Below, one piece after another: positions 8,302 to 17,182 of a DNA stretch of 64,000 nucleotides. How positions within the stretch are numbered: the stretch's first letter is position 1; the number at the start of each line of letters is the position of its first letter. The stretch lies in NCBI RefSeq assembly GCF_030409305.1, contig NZ_JAUFPQ010000023.1, forward strand, positions 124,001 to 188,000. The letters are read 5' to 3'. A program made the translations under genes and the position numbers. The DNA comes from Halomonas maura. Lineage in GTDB: Bacteria; Pseudomonadota; Gammaproteobacteria; Pseudomonadales; Halomonadaceae. Below the pieces are notes generated by a model. It was not told the DNA's origin and did no database searches. It saw only the letters and a list, made by a program, of their open reading frames with translations.

Positions 8302-11288
8302 GAGCGACCTCCCCGGCCGGTGAGCAGGACCTTGAGGCGCTGCCACAGCGACAGCCGTGGTACGGCGCCGCCCATGCGCTGGGCCAGGCGCGTGAAGATC
8401 TGGCCGATGATCATCCGCGAGGCGCTTTGCAGCATGCGCCCGCCCACCGAGGCGACCTTGCCGCCCACGGCGGCGTCGTAGTCGTAGTCGAGTCGCGTCT
8501 GGCCGCCCTCGATCTCGGTCAGCCGAATCCGCGCACTGCCCTCCGCCGAGCCCATGGCGCTGGTGCCGGCCCCGGAGAGCCGCAGACCGTGCGGAGGGTC
8601 GAGGTCGGAGAGCGCCACCCGCGCATCGAAGCGCGCTCGGATCATCCCCACGCCGACGGTGACATCGGCGCGGTAGGCGTTCTCGCCGGTGAGTTCCAGT
8701 GCATGGCAGCCAGGGATGATCGTCTGCAGGGTCTCGGGATCGAGCAGGGTGTCGAAGACCGCCTGAGGGCTGCCCGGCAGCGTCACCGAGTCGCTGGCGG
8801 TGAGCCGCGAGCCGCCACCGGCTGCGGGAGCCGTCTGATCCTCGCCCACTCCTTGGGGCCGCGGAGGCTCCTCGATGCCGATCAGAGTGCGCACCTTGGA
8901 CGGCGTCAGCGGCAGCTCGATGTCCGCGATGCCCAGCGCGTCGGCCACGGCATTGGCGATGCACACCGGGGTGCTCATGTTGTTGCCCTCACCGACCCCC
9001 TTGGCACCCAGCGGGGTGAACGGCGACGGCGTCTCTCTGTGCAGGATCAGTGGTTCAGGCACCTCGACGCTGGTCGGCACCAGGTAGTCGGCGAAGGTGC
9101 CGGACTGGAAGCTGCCATCGTCGCCGTAGGCAAACTCCTCCATCAGCGCCGCCCCAAGCCCCTGGGCGAATGCCCCGCGCACCTGGCCATCGACCAGGTC
9201 CGGATTGAGCAGGCGGCCGGCGTCATGGAGGGTGACATAGCGGTCGAGTCTCACCTTGCCGGTGATGCGGTCGACCTCCACGCCGCAGTAGTCGAAGATG
9301 AAGCCGTAGCAGAGCGAGCTGTTGATACGATCGTCATCGTCCGGCGCCTCGAGCTGGGGCGGCGACCAGAAGGCCGTCTCGCGTAGCCCGCCCGGCTCCC
9401 CGTCGGGCAGGGTGCCCGGCGCCCAGTGCGTGGCGCCGGCCAGGCGGCCAAAGGGCATCGTCAACTCGCTATCGACCACCCTCAACTGCCCTTCGGCGAA
9501 ATGGATGCGTGCTGGGTCTACTTGCCACTGGGCGGCGGCGATGCCGGCCAGGCGCTCGCGCACCTTCAACGCCGCCTGGTAGACGGCCCCGGCCACGGCG
9601 CCGGAGAACCGGCTGGAGTAGTTGCCCGAGGCGATCGACCAGGCGTCCTTGCCGGTATCGAGCTCGACATTGACACGGATCGACTCCAGCGACACCCCGA
9701 GCACCTCGGCGATCACCTGAGCCACCACGGTGCGATGCCCCTGCCCCTGGGGTGTCGAGGAGACATGAGCACTGATGTCACCCAGCGGCCCCACACTGAT
9801 CGTCGCGGTGCTCACTGCGCCGTTCTTGGGGCCGGCCCTGCGCCGTTCCTCGGGCGTCATGGCGGTGGTGATGTAGCCCATGTTGGAGATCGATGGCTCC
9901 ACTGCCACGGTGTAGCCGATGCCATACAGCCGCCCCTCGCGGCGTGCCGCCGCGCGGCGCGCCAGCAGCTCGTCCAGTCCGCCGTCACGAACCCCTTGCT
10001 CTACCGAGGCGGGATAGTCGCCTGAGTCGAGCAACGCCCCGGCCGCGGCACGGTAGGGGAAGCTCCCGGACGGCACCAGGTTGCGGCGGATCACCTCGAG
10101 AGGGTCCAGCTCGAGCTCCACGGCGATGCGCTGCATCAGCCGTTCGAGGGCGAAATACACCTGGGGGCCGCCGAAGCCACGGTTGAGCCCCGTGGGCGTC
10201 TTGTTGGTCAGCGCGACACGGTTGCGCACGGCGAGATGCTCGATGGCGTAGGCGCCGGTGAGGTTGCCGTGCATGCGATAGAAGGTGGCCGGTTCGGGGG
10301 CACGCAGGTAGGCCCCGCAATCGTCGACCTGGTCCCAGTGCAGCGCAGTGACACGGCCGTCATGGGTCACCGCAGCCTCGATTTCCGTCACCCGATTGGT
10401 GGCCGAGGAGGACCCCTGCAGGTGCTCGAGGCGATCCTCCACCCACTTGACCGGGGCGCCGGCCTTGCGGGCGGCCAGGCCCATCATCACCACATAGGGA
10501 AACACCCCCTGCTTGATGCCGAAGCTGCCACCGGATTCCGGTGGGGTACGCAGGCGCAGGCGGTTGCCGGGGACCTTCAGGGCGCGAGTCATTACCGAGT
10601 GCAGCGCATAAGGCCCCTGGAAGTTGGAGAGCACGTCGTAGCTGTCGCTGGAGGCGTCATAGTCGGCGATGACCACGTAGCACTCCATCGGCGTACAGGA
10701 GCTGCGTGGCATGCGCACCTTGAGTGCGACGCGGCGCTCGGCCTCGGCGAAGGCCTGTTCGGGGTCGCCATAGCGAAAGTGGCGTTCGCTGACCACGTTG
10801 CTGCCGACTCCCTCATGGAGCAATGGGGCGCCTGCTGCGATGGCCGCCTCGGTATCCACCGCGACGGGCAGCGTCTCGTAGTCGACACGGATGGCGTCGA
10901 GGGCATCCTCGGCGAGATAGCGACTCTCGGCGATCACCACGGCAACCGGCTCGCCGACATAGCGCACCTTGTCGACCGCCAGGCACCAGTGCTCCATGGG
11001 CTGGCGCACGCCGACGGGAAAGGGGGCCGCCCAGCGCCTTAGGTCTGCGCCGGTCAGGACGGCATGCACGCCGGGCATGGCCAGCGCCGGCGAAGCATTC
11101 AGGTCGACCAGCCGGGCATGGGCATGGGGGGAACGCAGTACGGCGGCATGCAGGGTCCCCGGCGCCACCGCCAGGTCGTCGGCATAGCCTCCCCGGCCTC
11201 GCAGCAAGGCATCGTCTTCGACGCGCGGCTGTCGACGGCCGATCTGCTCCCCCTGCCCTGTCTGCCGAACTGGCTCGAACGTGTTCAT
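8298..11288 (-). CDS. Mo-hydroxylase large subunit fused to a C-terminal CoxG-like (SRPBCC) domain
   Basis: 996 residues. Residues 1-800 are the Mo-pterin subunit of the xanthine dehydrogenase family: RYVGEPVAVVIAESRYLAEDA near the N-terminus, PPESGGSFGIKQG, NRGFGGPQVYF (about 368; XDH-like rather than the CO-specific CSFR or form-II AYRGAGR loop), STPQGQGHRT, and the catalytic-Glu segment GAKGVGEGNN. After a linker of about 30 residues, residues ~830-996 form a CoxG-type SRPBCC domain (VTLPGSPQAVFDTLLDPETL, then a GGKVASVGGRMLQS segment). CoxG is normally a separate membrane-recruiting subunit. First gene of the operon; GGAGG lies before the ATG. The reaction is hydroxylation or dehydrogenation of an unknown, probably aromatic, substrate. 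Confidence 0.9.
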   Translation of the reverse strand: MNTFEPVRQTGQGEQIGRRQPRVEDDALLRGRGGYADDLAVAPGTLHAAVLRSPHAHARLVDLNASPALAMPGVHAVLTGADLRRWAAPFPVGVRQPMEHWCLAVDKVRYVGEPVAVVIAESRYLAEDALDAIRVDYETLPVAVDTEAAIAAGAPLLHEGVGSNVVSERHFRYGDPEQAFAEAERRVALKVRMPRSSCTPMECYVVIADYDASSDSYDVLSNFQGPYALHSVMTRALKVPGNRLRLRTPPESGGSFGIKQGVFPYVVMMGLAARKAGAPVKWVEDRLEHLQGSSSATNRVTEIEAAVTHDGRVTALHWDQVDDCGAYLRAPEPATFYRMHGNLTGAYAIEHLAVRNRVALTNKTPTGLNRGFGGPQVYFALERLMQRIAVELELDPLEVIRRNLVPSGSFPYRAAAGALLDSGDYPASVEQGVRDGGLDELLARRAAARREGRLYGIGYTVAVEPSISNMGYITTAMTPEERRRAGPKNGAVSTATISVGPLGDISAHVSSTPQGQGHRTVVAQVIAEVLGVSLESIRVNVELDTGKDAWSIASGNYSSRFSGAVAGAVYQAALKVRERLAGIAAAQWQVDPARIHFAEGQLRVVDSELTMPFGRLAGATHWAPGTLPDGEPGGLRETAFWSPPQLEAPDDDDRINSSLCYGFIFDYCGVEVDRITGKVRLDRYVTLHDAGRLLNPDLVDGQVRGAFAQGLGAALMEEFAYGDDGSFQSGTFADYLVPTSVEVPEPLILHRETPSPFTPLGAKGVGEGNNMSTPVCIANAVADALGIADIELPLTPSKVRTLIGIEEPPRPQGVGEDQTAPAAGGGSRLTASDSVTLPGSPQAVFDTLLDPETLQTIIPGCHALELTGENAYRADVTVGVGMIRARFDARVALSDLDPPHGLRLSGAGTSAMGSAEGSARIRLTEIEGGQTRLDYDYDAAVGGKVASVGGRMLQSASRMIIGQIFTRLAQRMGGAVPRLSLWQRLKVLLTGRGGRS

Positions 11289-11476
11289 TCACTCCTCCGC
11301 GGTGGCCATGGGAAATGGCGTGCCACCTGGGGAGGAGTCTAAGGAGCGAAGGGAGGGCCGGCCTTGCCTCTCGGACCGGAGTTTGGCCCCAGCATCGGAT
11401 GACTTGCCCGAGGGTCTGATTTGCGACCAAAGGACAAGAGGCTGAAACCGGCTCCTCAGACGCTGTCAGAATGCAG

Positions 11477-11500
11477 GAAGGCGGCCCGAGGGCCGCCTTC
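11477..11500 (-). terminator. GC-rich hairpin downstream of purC
   Basis: Perfect 11-base inverted repeat GAAGGCGGCCC/GGGCCGCCTTC with a two-base centre, 28 bases after the purC stop on the minus strand. No clear T-run follows on either strand, so this may be a weak or factor-assisted terminator. Confidence 0.5.
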
Positions 11501-11527
11501 TCGTTACCACTTCGCGAACTCGCGAAT

Positions 11528-12241
11528 TCAGTCGAAATCGACGCCGATGCGGCGGCCAACTTCCTCGTAGGCCTCGATCACCCCGCCCAGGCCCTGACGG
11601 AAGCGATCCTTGTCGAGCTTCTCGCGGGTCTCGGCGTCCCACAGGCGACAGCCATCCGGGGAGAACTCGTCGCCCAGCACGATACGGCCCTGGAAGAGCC
11701 CGAACTCGAGCTTGTAGTCCACCAGCAGCAGGCCGCCGTCGGCGAACAGCTGCTTGAGCACCTCGTTGACGCGGAAGGTCAGCGCCTTCATCTCGGCCAG
11801 CTGCTCGGGGGTCGCCCAGCCGAAGGTCTCGGCCAGGGACTCGTTGATCATCGGGTCGTGGAGCTCGTCGTTCTTGAGGAACAGCTGGAAGGTCGGCGGG
11901 TTGAGCTCGCTGCCCTCCTCCACACCGAGGGTCTTGACCAGGCTGCCCGCGGCGATGTTGCGCACCACACACTCCACCGGCAGCATGTCGAGGTTCTTGA
12001 CCACGCACTCGGTGTCGGAGAGCAGGCCCTCGAAGTGGGTGGGGATGCCGGCCTCCTGCAGCTTGCCCATGATGAAGGCGTTGAAGCGGTTGTTGACCTT
12101 GCCCTTGCGCGCTAGCGACTCCATGCGCCGGCCGTCGAAGGCGCTGGTGTCGTCACGGAAGTGCAGGATCAGGCGATCCGGGTCGTCGGTGGCGAAGACC
12201 GACTTGGCCTTGCCGGCATAGAGTTCTTGGCGCTTTTCCAT
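11528..12241 (-). CDS. purC: SAICAR synthetase (phosphoribosylaminoimidazole-succinocarboxamide synthase)
   Basis: 237 residues, the E. coli length. Joins CAIR and aspartate with ATP in purine synthesis. Opening [16 protein letters not shown] with the ATP-binding YAGKAK motif, then [31 protein letters not shown] (signature) and LVDYKLEFG with [17 protein letters not shown] at 12241 begins the conserved motif and has a G-rich stretch upstream; earlier in-frame ATGs lie inside the MBL gene. It follows the MBL hydrolase by 41 bases in the dapA-bamC-MBL-purC set, an order shared with Pseudomonas. Confidence 0.97.
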   Translation of the reverse strand: MEKRQELYAGKAKSVFATDDPDRLILHFRDDTSAFDGRRMESLARKGKVNNRFNAFIMGKLQEAGIPTHFEGLLSDTECVVKNLDMLPVECVVRNIAAGSLVKTLGVEEGSELNPPTFQLFLKNDELHDPMINESLAETFGWATPEQLAEMKALTFRVNEVLKQLFADGGLLLVDYKLEFGLFQGRIVLGDEFSPDGCRLWDAETREKLDKDRFRQGLGGVIEAYEEVGRRIGVDFD

Positions 12242-12282
12242 GGGAAGCCTCCACAGGCGGTAGGTATAAGAGGATACGGGGG

Positions 12283-13080
12283 TCAGGTGATCGCCTGCCA
12301 GTCCAGCCCCTGGTCCTGGGCGGCCACCGTCAGGCGCGAGTCGTCGCCGTCGAGCAGCGGCACCAGGGCCTCCAGGGCCAGCTCGGGGCGGTTGTTGTGT
12401 TCCGACAGGTGCGAGCAGACGATGCGCTGCAGCCGGTCCAGCCCCAGCCGCTGGAGCAGCCAGGCGGCCTGGGCGTTGGCCAGGTGGCCCCACTGGCCAC
12501 CGACCCGGCGCTTGAGGCTCGGCGGGTAGGGGCCGGTCTGCAGCAGGTGGACATCGTGGTTGCACTCCAGCACCAGGGCATCGCAGCCCCGGAAGGCCTC
12601 GACGACATGCTCGCTGGGGTGGCCCAGATCGGTGAGCAGGCCGAGGCGCCGGTCGGCGGCGGCGAGGCGGAACTGCACCGGCTCCCGGGCATCGTGGGGC
12701 ACGGTCACCGGGTCGATCTCGAAGCCCTTCACGCGGAAGGGCGACTGGGGGGTGATCCAGTGGCGATGCGGCACCTCGCCGAGCTTGCCCGACAGCCAGG
12801 TGCCCGGCGTCAGGTAGACCGGGACCCGGTGGCGCCGCGCCAGGGGACCGACGCCGCGCACGTGATCGCCGTGCTCGTGGGTCACCAGCACGGCATCGAG
12901 CTGGCGAGGGTGCAGGCCGAAGCGGGCCAGGCGGCGCTCGGTCTCCCGGAGGCCGAAACCGCAGTCGACCAGCAGGTGCGTCTCGCCATCGCTGACCAGG
13001 GTCGCATTGCCCTTGCTGCCGCTGCCCAGCGAGGCGAAGTGCAGGCGTCCGGCCCCCTCCAGGCTCGGCAACCCCGTCAT
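12283..13080 (-). CDS. MBL-fold metallohydrolase (YycJ/WalJ-like)
   Basis: 265 residues. Metallo-beta-lactamase fold with [15 protein letters not shown] (15-29), LLVDCGFG, the metal motif THEHGDH (about 69-75), [22 protein letters not shown] and CNHD, and a late [11 protein letters not shown]. The SGSKGN opening is typical of the YycJ/WalJ-like group, putative nucleases or phosphodiesterases; the substrate is unknown. The start codon overlaps the bamC stop as TGATG, so the genes are translationally coupled. The same position between bamC and purC is seen in pseudomonads. The long in-frame extension upstream lies antisense within bamC and is not used. Confidence 0.85.
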   Translation of the reverse strand: MTGLPSLEGAGRLHFASLGSGSKGNATLVSDGETHLLVDCGFGLRETERRLARFGLHPRQLDAVLVTHEHGDHVRGVGPLARRHRVPVYLTPGTWLSGKLGEVPHRHWITPQSPFRVKGFEIDPVTVPHDAREPVQFRLAAADRRLGLLTDLGHPSEHVVEAFRGCDALVLECNHDVHLLQTGPYPPSLKRRVGGQWGHLANAQAAWLLQRLGLDRLQRIVCSHLSEHNNRPELALEALVPLLDGDDSRLTVAAQDQGLDWQAIT

Positions 13081-14042
13081 CAGCCCAGCAGGCCCGCCAC
13101 CCGCTCGAGGAGTTCGCGGCGATCCTCCGCGGAGAGCTCGCGCGCGTCGGCCGGCTCGGCGCGCAGCACGGTACGCTCGGGCCCGCTGGCCTCCAGCACC
13201 AGGCGGATGCGCTGGGGCGACGCCTGGCCCAGGCTGGTCAGGGTGCCGAGCAGCCCCTCGCTGCGCTCGCTGACGGTCAGGTAGTCCACCAGGAAGCGGT
13301 GGCCCTCGGCGTCCTGTTCCACAAGCTCGCGGCGCTCGGCCACCGAGAAGTCGGCCTCGAGCTGGTAGCTGAGCTCGGCCCAGGTCCGCGCCAGATCGAA
13401 GGGGATCACCAGGCGCCACTCGCCGGCGCGCTGCTCGAGCAGCGGACGCATGCGTTCCTCGGGGGCACGCTGCACCGCCAGCGACGAGGCACTGGCGGTG
13501 GCGCCACGCGCCTCGAAGCGCCGCTGCAGGGCTTGCAGGCAGCCCTGCAGCGGCGAGCCGGCCTGTTCGCAGCGCACCTCGCTGGCCCCGGGCTGCAGGC
13601 CCGGGCGCACGCTGAGGCGTCCCTCGGCCGTCTCCAGCACGCCGCGGCCAGAATCGCGACTCACCACCCGCAGGCCGCGCTCGTCGGCGAAGCGCTCCAG
13701 CTCGGACCACACCGCACTGGGCTCGGCACCGATCACCAGCCAGCGTTGCCCGGCGGCCTCGCGGCGGGCCACGTCACCGGCCTCGACGCCGCTGCCGGCG
13801 CCCAGCGCCCGGGGCGGCGGGGCATCGAAGTCATCGCCCTGGGACGCGAAGCTGCCGGCGGCCTCGGGCACCGGCATGGCATCCCGGTAGCGGCGGGTGT
13901 CCCGGCTGTCGGGCAGCACCAGGGGGGCGCTCGCCTCGGCCTCGGCATAGTCGACGCGACGGTCGTCGTAATGGCCGTCGCGGGCACAGCCGGCCAGGGC
14001 CAGGGCGGCCACCAGGGGCATCCATTTCAGCGCAGCGCTCAT
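13080..14042 (-). CDS. bamC: Outer membrane assembly lipoprotein BamC (NlpB)
   Basis: 320 residues. Signal peptide with lipobox ALALAGC (Cys near residue 19), then a disordered stretch (about 20-90), then two helix-grip domains: [22 protein letters not shown] (about 100) and [16 protein letters not shown] (about 213). This is the layout of BamC, the lipoprotein of the BAM outer-membrane protein insertion complex. ATG at 14042 has AGGTGG upstream; a start five codons earlier lacks one. It lies 45 bases after dapA and overlaps the MBL gene by one base. Low sequence conservation is normal for BamC; the dapA-bamC order supports the call. Confidence 0.88.
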   Translation of the reverse strand: MSAALKWMPLVAALALAGCARDGHYDDRRVDYAEAEASAPLVLPDSRDTRRYRDAMPVPEAAGSFASQGDDFDAPPPRALGAGSGVEAGDVARREAAGQRWLVIGAEPSAVWSELERFADERGLRVVSRDSGRGVLETAEGRLSVRPGLQPGASEVRCEQAGSPLQGCLQALQRRFEARGATASASSLAVQRAPEERMRPLLEQRAGEWRLVIPFDLARTWAELSYQLEADFSVAERRELVEQDAEGHRFLVDYLTVSERSEGLLGTLTSLGQASPQRIRLVLEASGPERTVLRAEPADARELSAEDRRELLERVAGLLG

Positions 14043-14087
14043 GCGTCCACCTTGCATCGGGTTATCCAGGTTGCGGCTCGGGGCCGC

Positions 14088-14972
14088 TCAGTCGTCGATC
14101 ACACCGGCCAGCTGCAGGGCCTCGCTGACGGTGGAATGGTACTTCTCGGAGAGCCAGGTCAACGGCAGGCGGATGCCCGGCTCGATCAGCCCCATGCGGT
14201 GCAGGGCCCATTTCACGGGGATAGGGTTGGCCTCGATGCCCAGGTTGGTGTGCAAGGGCATCAGGCGGGTGTTGATCTGGTGGGCCTTGTCGACCTCGCC
14301 GGACACGGCGGCGACGCACAGCTCGTGCATGGCCCGCGGCGCGACATTGGCGGTCACCGAGATGTCGCCATGGCCGCCCATCAGCATGAAGTCACAGGCC
14401 GTGCCGTCGTCACCGGAATAGAGCATGAAGTCGCTGCCCTTGAGGCGGGCGATGAGGTCCTCGGCGCGTTCCAGGTTGCCGGTGGCATCCTTGAGGCCGA
14501 CGATGTTGTCCACCTCGGCCAGGCGCAGCACGGTCTCGTTGTAGAGGTCCGAGCAGGTGCGACCGGGCACGTTGTAGAGGATCACCGGCAGGTTGCTGCC
14601 CTCGGCCACGGCCTTGAAGTGCTGATAGAGGCCTTCCTGGGTCGGCTTGTTGTAGTAGGGGCACACCGACAGGCAATAGTCGGCCCCCACCTCGCTGGCA
14701 TAACGCGCCAGGTCGACCGCCTCGGAGGTGGCGTTGGCGCCGGTGCCGGCGATCACCGGGATGCGCCCGCCGACTTCCTCCACCACGGCGCGGATCACGT
14801 CGAAGTGCTCGGCGAAGGACATGGTGGTCGGCTCGCCGGTGGTGCCCGCCGCGACGATCGCATCGGTACCGTGGTCGAGATGGAAGTTGACCAGGGCCCG
14901 CAGGGCTTCCCAGTCGATATCGCCGTTGACCTTCATCGGTGTCGCCAGCGCGACGATGCTACCCGTGATCAT
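14088..14972 (-). CDS. dapA: 4-hydroxy-tetrahydrodipicolinate synthase
   Basis: 294 residues. Condenses pyruvate with aspartate semialdehyde, the first committed step to lysine and diaminopimelate. TIM barrel with [11 protein letters not shown] (about 41), [10 protein letters not shown] (about 74), the Tyr of YNVPGRT (about 133) and Schiff-base Lys in [10 protein letters not shown] (about 161). Full family length from ATG at 14972, preceded by GAGAGGAC. First gene of dapA-bamC-MBL-purC and divergent from bcp. Confidence 0.97.
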   Translation of the reverse strand: MITGSIVALATPMKVNGDIDWEALRALVNFHLDHGTDAIVAAGTTGEPTTMSFAEHFDVIRAVVEEVGGRIPVIAGTGANATSEAVDLARYASEVGADYCLSVCPYYNKPTQEGLYQHFKAVAEGSNLPVILYNVPGRTCSDLYNETVLRLAEVDNIVGLKDATGNLERAEDLIARLKGSDFMLYSGDDGTACDFMLMGGHGDISVTANVAPRAMHELCVAAVSGEVDKAHQINTRLMPLHTNLGIEANPIPVKWALHRMGLIEPGIRLPLTWLSEKYHSTVSEALQLAGVIDD

Positions 14973-15109
14973 GCTCTGCTTGTCCTCTCAACTGCCTGCC
15001 GGGGTGACCGCTGCGGCCAGGGTCACCGCTCAAGGGTCCCGCCCCGCCCGGGGTCTCGATATCAAGGGTCAAATGGTACTCAGCGCTCGAGAGCCTGTAC
15101 AGCGGCGAC

Positions 15110-15138
15110 TTTACAGTTCGCCCCGGGTTGCGTGTAAT
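15110..15138 (+). promoter_or_regulatory. Sigma-70 promoter of bcp
   Basis: TTTACA (15110-15115), a 17-base spacer, and TGTAAT (15133-15138), 35 bases upstream of the bcp ATG. It stands out in an otherwise GC-rich divergent region. Confidence 0.65.
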
Positions 15139-15172
15139 CGGGGCCTTCGCCCCCCGACCCGAGGAGTTCCCC

Positions 15173-15649
15173 ATGACCGTCAGCATCGGCCAGCCCGTGC
15201 CCGACTTCACCGCCACCGCCACCGGCGACACCACCCTGAGCCTCTCGGCACTGCGCGGCCGGCAGGTGGTGGTGTACTTCTACCCCAAGGCCAGCACGCC
15301 GGGCTGCACCACCGAGGGCGGCGACTTCCGCGACCGCATGGACGCCTTCGAGGCCGCCAACACCGTGATCGTCGGCGTCTCCCGGGACGGCATCCGCGCC
15401 CAGGAAAACTTCAAGGCCAAGCAGGCGTTCACCTTCCCGCTGCTCTCCGACAAGGACGAGACGCTGTGCCGGCTGTTCGACGTCATCAAGCTCAAGAAGC
15501 TCTACGGCAAGGAGCACCTGGGGATCGAGCGCAGCACCTTCCTGATCGATGCCGACGGCACGCTCGCCCGGGAATGGCGGGGCGTCAAGGTCAAGGGGCA
15601 CGCCGACGAGGTGCTGGAGGCCGCCCGGGCGCTGCACGCCGGGCAGTGA
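15173..15649 (+). CDS. bcp: Thioredoxin-dependent peroxiredoxin, Bcp/PrxQ type
   Basis: 158 residues. Reduces hydroperoxides in the cytoplasm. Peroxidatic Cys45 in TPGCTTEGGDF. The resolving Cys five residues later that many PrxQ proteins carry (CxxxxC) is absent (CTTEGG); the only other cysteine is Cys99 in ETLCRLF, which could resolve instead. IERSTFLID is conserved. ATG at 15173 follows GAGGAG by seven bases; the longer in-frame extension upstream crosses the promoter and is rejected. Divergent from dapA, as in E. coli. Confidence 0.93.
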   Translation: MTVSIGQPVPDFTATATGDTTLSLSALRGRQVVVYFYPKASTPGCTTEGGDFRDRMDAFEAANTVIVGVSRDGIRAQENFKAKQAFTFPLLSDKDETLCRLFDVIKLKKLYGKEHLGIERSTFLIDADGTLAREWRGVKVKGHADEVLEAARALHAGQ

Positions 15650-15653
15650 GGGC

Positions 15654-15681
15654 CGCGTGTCCGCCTCACGGCGGACACGCG
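15654..15681. terminator. Bidirectional hairpin between convergent bcp and perM
   Basis: Ten-base inverted repeat GCGTGTCCGC/GCGGACACGC at 15655-15664 and 15671-15680 with a six-base loop, filling the 33-base gap between the two stops. Confidence 0.65.
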
Positions 15682-15682
15682 C

Positions 15683-16786
15683 TCAGGACTCGACCACTTC
15701 CTCCTCCTGGGAGACCTCCTGGCGGCGCTGCTGGATGCCCCGCGGCCAGGCATAGACCAGGGCCTTGAGCAGGGTCGCCAGGGGAATGGCGAAGAAGATG
15801 CCCCAGAAGCCCCAGACCCCGCCGAAGAACAGCACCGCCAGGATGATCGATACCGGATGCAGGTTGACCGCCTCGGAGAACAGCACCGGGACCAGGACGT
15901 TGCCGTCCAGGGCCTGGATCACCCCGTAGGCGATGATCACGTAGAGGAACTGGTCGCCGAGACCGAAGTGGAAGCCCGCCACCGCCGCCACCGGCAGGGT
16001 CGCCACGGCGGCGCCGATGTAGGGTACCAGCACCGACAGGCCCACCAGCACCGCCAGCAGGGCCGAATAGGGCAGACCGAAGAACATGAAGGTGAAGAAG
16101 GCCACGCTGCCGACGATGATGATCTCGGTGAACTTACCCCGCACGTAGTTGGCGATCTGATCGTCCATCTCCTGCCACACCCGGGTCATCAGGCGGCGAT
16201 TCTTGGGCAGCAGCGACACGGTGAAGCCCACCAGCCGATCGCGGTCCTTGAGCATGAAGAACACCAGGATCGGCACCAGCACCAGGTAGACGATCAACGC
16301 CACCACATTGCCCAGCGAGGCCAGCGACAGGGTCAGGGCGCGCTGGCCGAGCTGGGTGACCTCGCGGCCGGCCATGCCGATCCAGTCCTGGATCTGGTCC
16401 GGGGTCACCAGCTGGGGATAGCGCGCCTGGAGGTCATCGAGCAGTTGCTGGACACTGGCGAACATGCGCGGCGTCTCCTGGACCAGATTGACCAGCTGGT
16501 TCCAGATCAGCGGCATCAGGATCAGCGCCATCGCCAGCAGCACGCCGATGAAGGCCAGATAGACCAGCATCACCGCCAGGAAGTGCGGCACGCGACGCCG
16601 GGTCAGTGCGTTCACCGCGCCCTGCAACAGGAAGGCGATCACCAGGGCGGTGAGGAAGGGCGCGAGCATCTTGCCCAGCCAGATCACCACGGCGAAGCCG
16701 AGCACCAGCACGATCAGCAGGATGACCGCCTCCTCGTCGGAGAGGTAGTGGTCGACCCAGCTACGGAACACCGACCTCAGGGTCAT
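15683..16786 (-). CDS. perM: AI-2E family transporter / PerM-like permease
   Basis: 367 residues with about seven or eight hydrophobic segments in the AI-2E (DUF20/PerM) layout: two early helices (about 20-65), another pair about 75-110, a soluble middle (about 115-200), and late helices including VLVPYIGAAVATLPVA and LFFGGVWGFWGIFFAIPLATL. Members are inner-membrane permeases of varied or unknown substrate, some Na+/H+ antiporters. It starts within ATGA shared with the tusA stop, so it is translated with tusA. The C-terminus is rich in Q, E and V. Confidence 0.85.
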   Translation of the reverse strand: MTLRSVFRSWVDHYLSDEEAVILLIVLVLGFAVVIWLGKMLAPFLTALVIAFLLQGAVNALTRRRVPHFLAVMLVYLAFIGVLLAMALILMPLIWNQLVNLVQETPRMFASVQQLLDDLQARYPQLVTPDQIQDWIGMAGREVTQLGQRALTLSLASLGNVVALIVYLVLVPILVFFMLKDRDRLVGFTVSLLPKNRRLMTRVWQEMDDQIANYVRGKFTEIIIVGSVAFFTFMFFGLPYSALLAVLVGLSVLVPYIGAAVATLPVAAVAGFHFGLGDQFLYVIIAYGVIQALDGNVLVPVLFSEAVNLHPVSIILAVLFFGGVWGFWGIFFAIPLATLLKALVYAWPRGIQQRRQEVSQEEEVVES

Positions 16787-17031
16787 GGTGCCTGCTCCCC
16801 GCCCTTGCGAATCCAGTAGTGGTAGACCTCGCCGCGCTCCTCGCGGGCAGGCATCTCGTGATCGCTCTGGGCGACGAAGGTCTCGAAGTCCTGCCAGGAT
16901 CCGGCGTCGGTGGCCATCACTTCCAGCAGTTGCCCCGGCGCCAGTCGGGACAGGGCCTGCTTGGCCTTGAGCAGGGGCAACGGACAGGGAAGCCCCCGTG
17001 CGTCGAGCACGTCATCAGGTTGCACAGCCAT
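16783..17031 (-). CDS. tusA: TusA-family sulfurtransferase
   Basis: 82 residues. The motif LDARGLPCPLPLLKAKQAL near the N-terminus contains the CPxP signature with the persulfide-carrying Cys. Family members relay sulfur in tRNA thiolation or cofactor and sulfur metabolism. ATG at 17031 is preceded by GGGAG at six bases; a longer frame adds 20 unrelated residues. It overlaps perM by four bases and is divergent from bepA. The pairing with PerM is recurrent in gammaproteobacteria. Confidence 0.9.
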   Translation of the reverse strand: MAVQPDDVLDARGLPCPLPLLKAKQALSRLAPGQLLEVMATDAGSWQDFETFVAQSDHEMPAREERGEVYHYWIRKGGEQAP

Positions 17032-17182
17032 ATTGTCTCCCGGGAGAATGCCAGAGGCATGCCGGGCCCGAGCGGGGCAGGTTGCCGACATGAACTCTTG
17101 GGATTTAAAGGCACTTTTCCGGACGAATCAATGTCGGAAGGGGGCCGTCCCGCCCCGTTCCGCTCTACTGACGAGGAAGGCC

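Noticed and set aside
7456..11288. 4-Hydroxybenzoyl-CoA reductase (HcrABC)
   Set aside because: The FAD subunit has CoxM length with no [4Fe-4S] insertion, and the large subunit carries an XDH-like loop and CoxG fusion.
11311..11325. Sigma-54-type promoter upstream of the Mo-hydroxylase operon
   Set aside because: TGGCACG fits the -24 box, but the invariant GC at -12 is CC, and no enhancer-binding protein gene is in the window.
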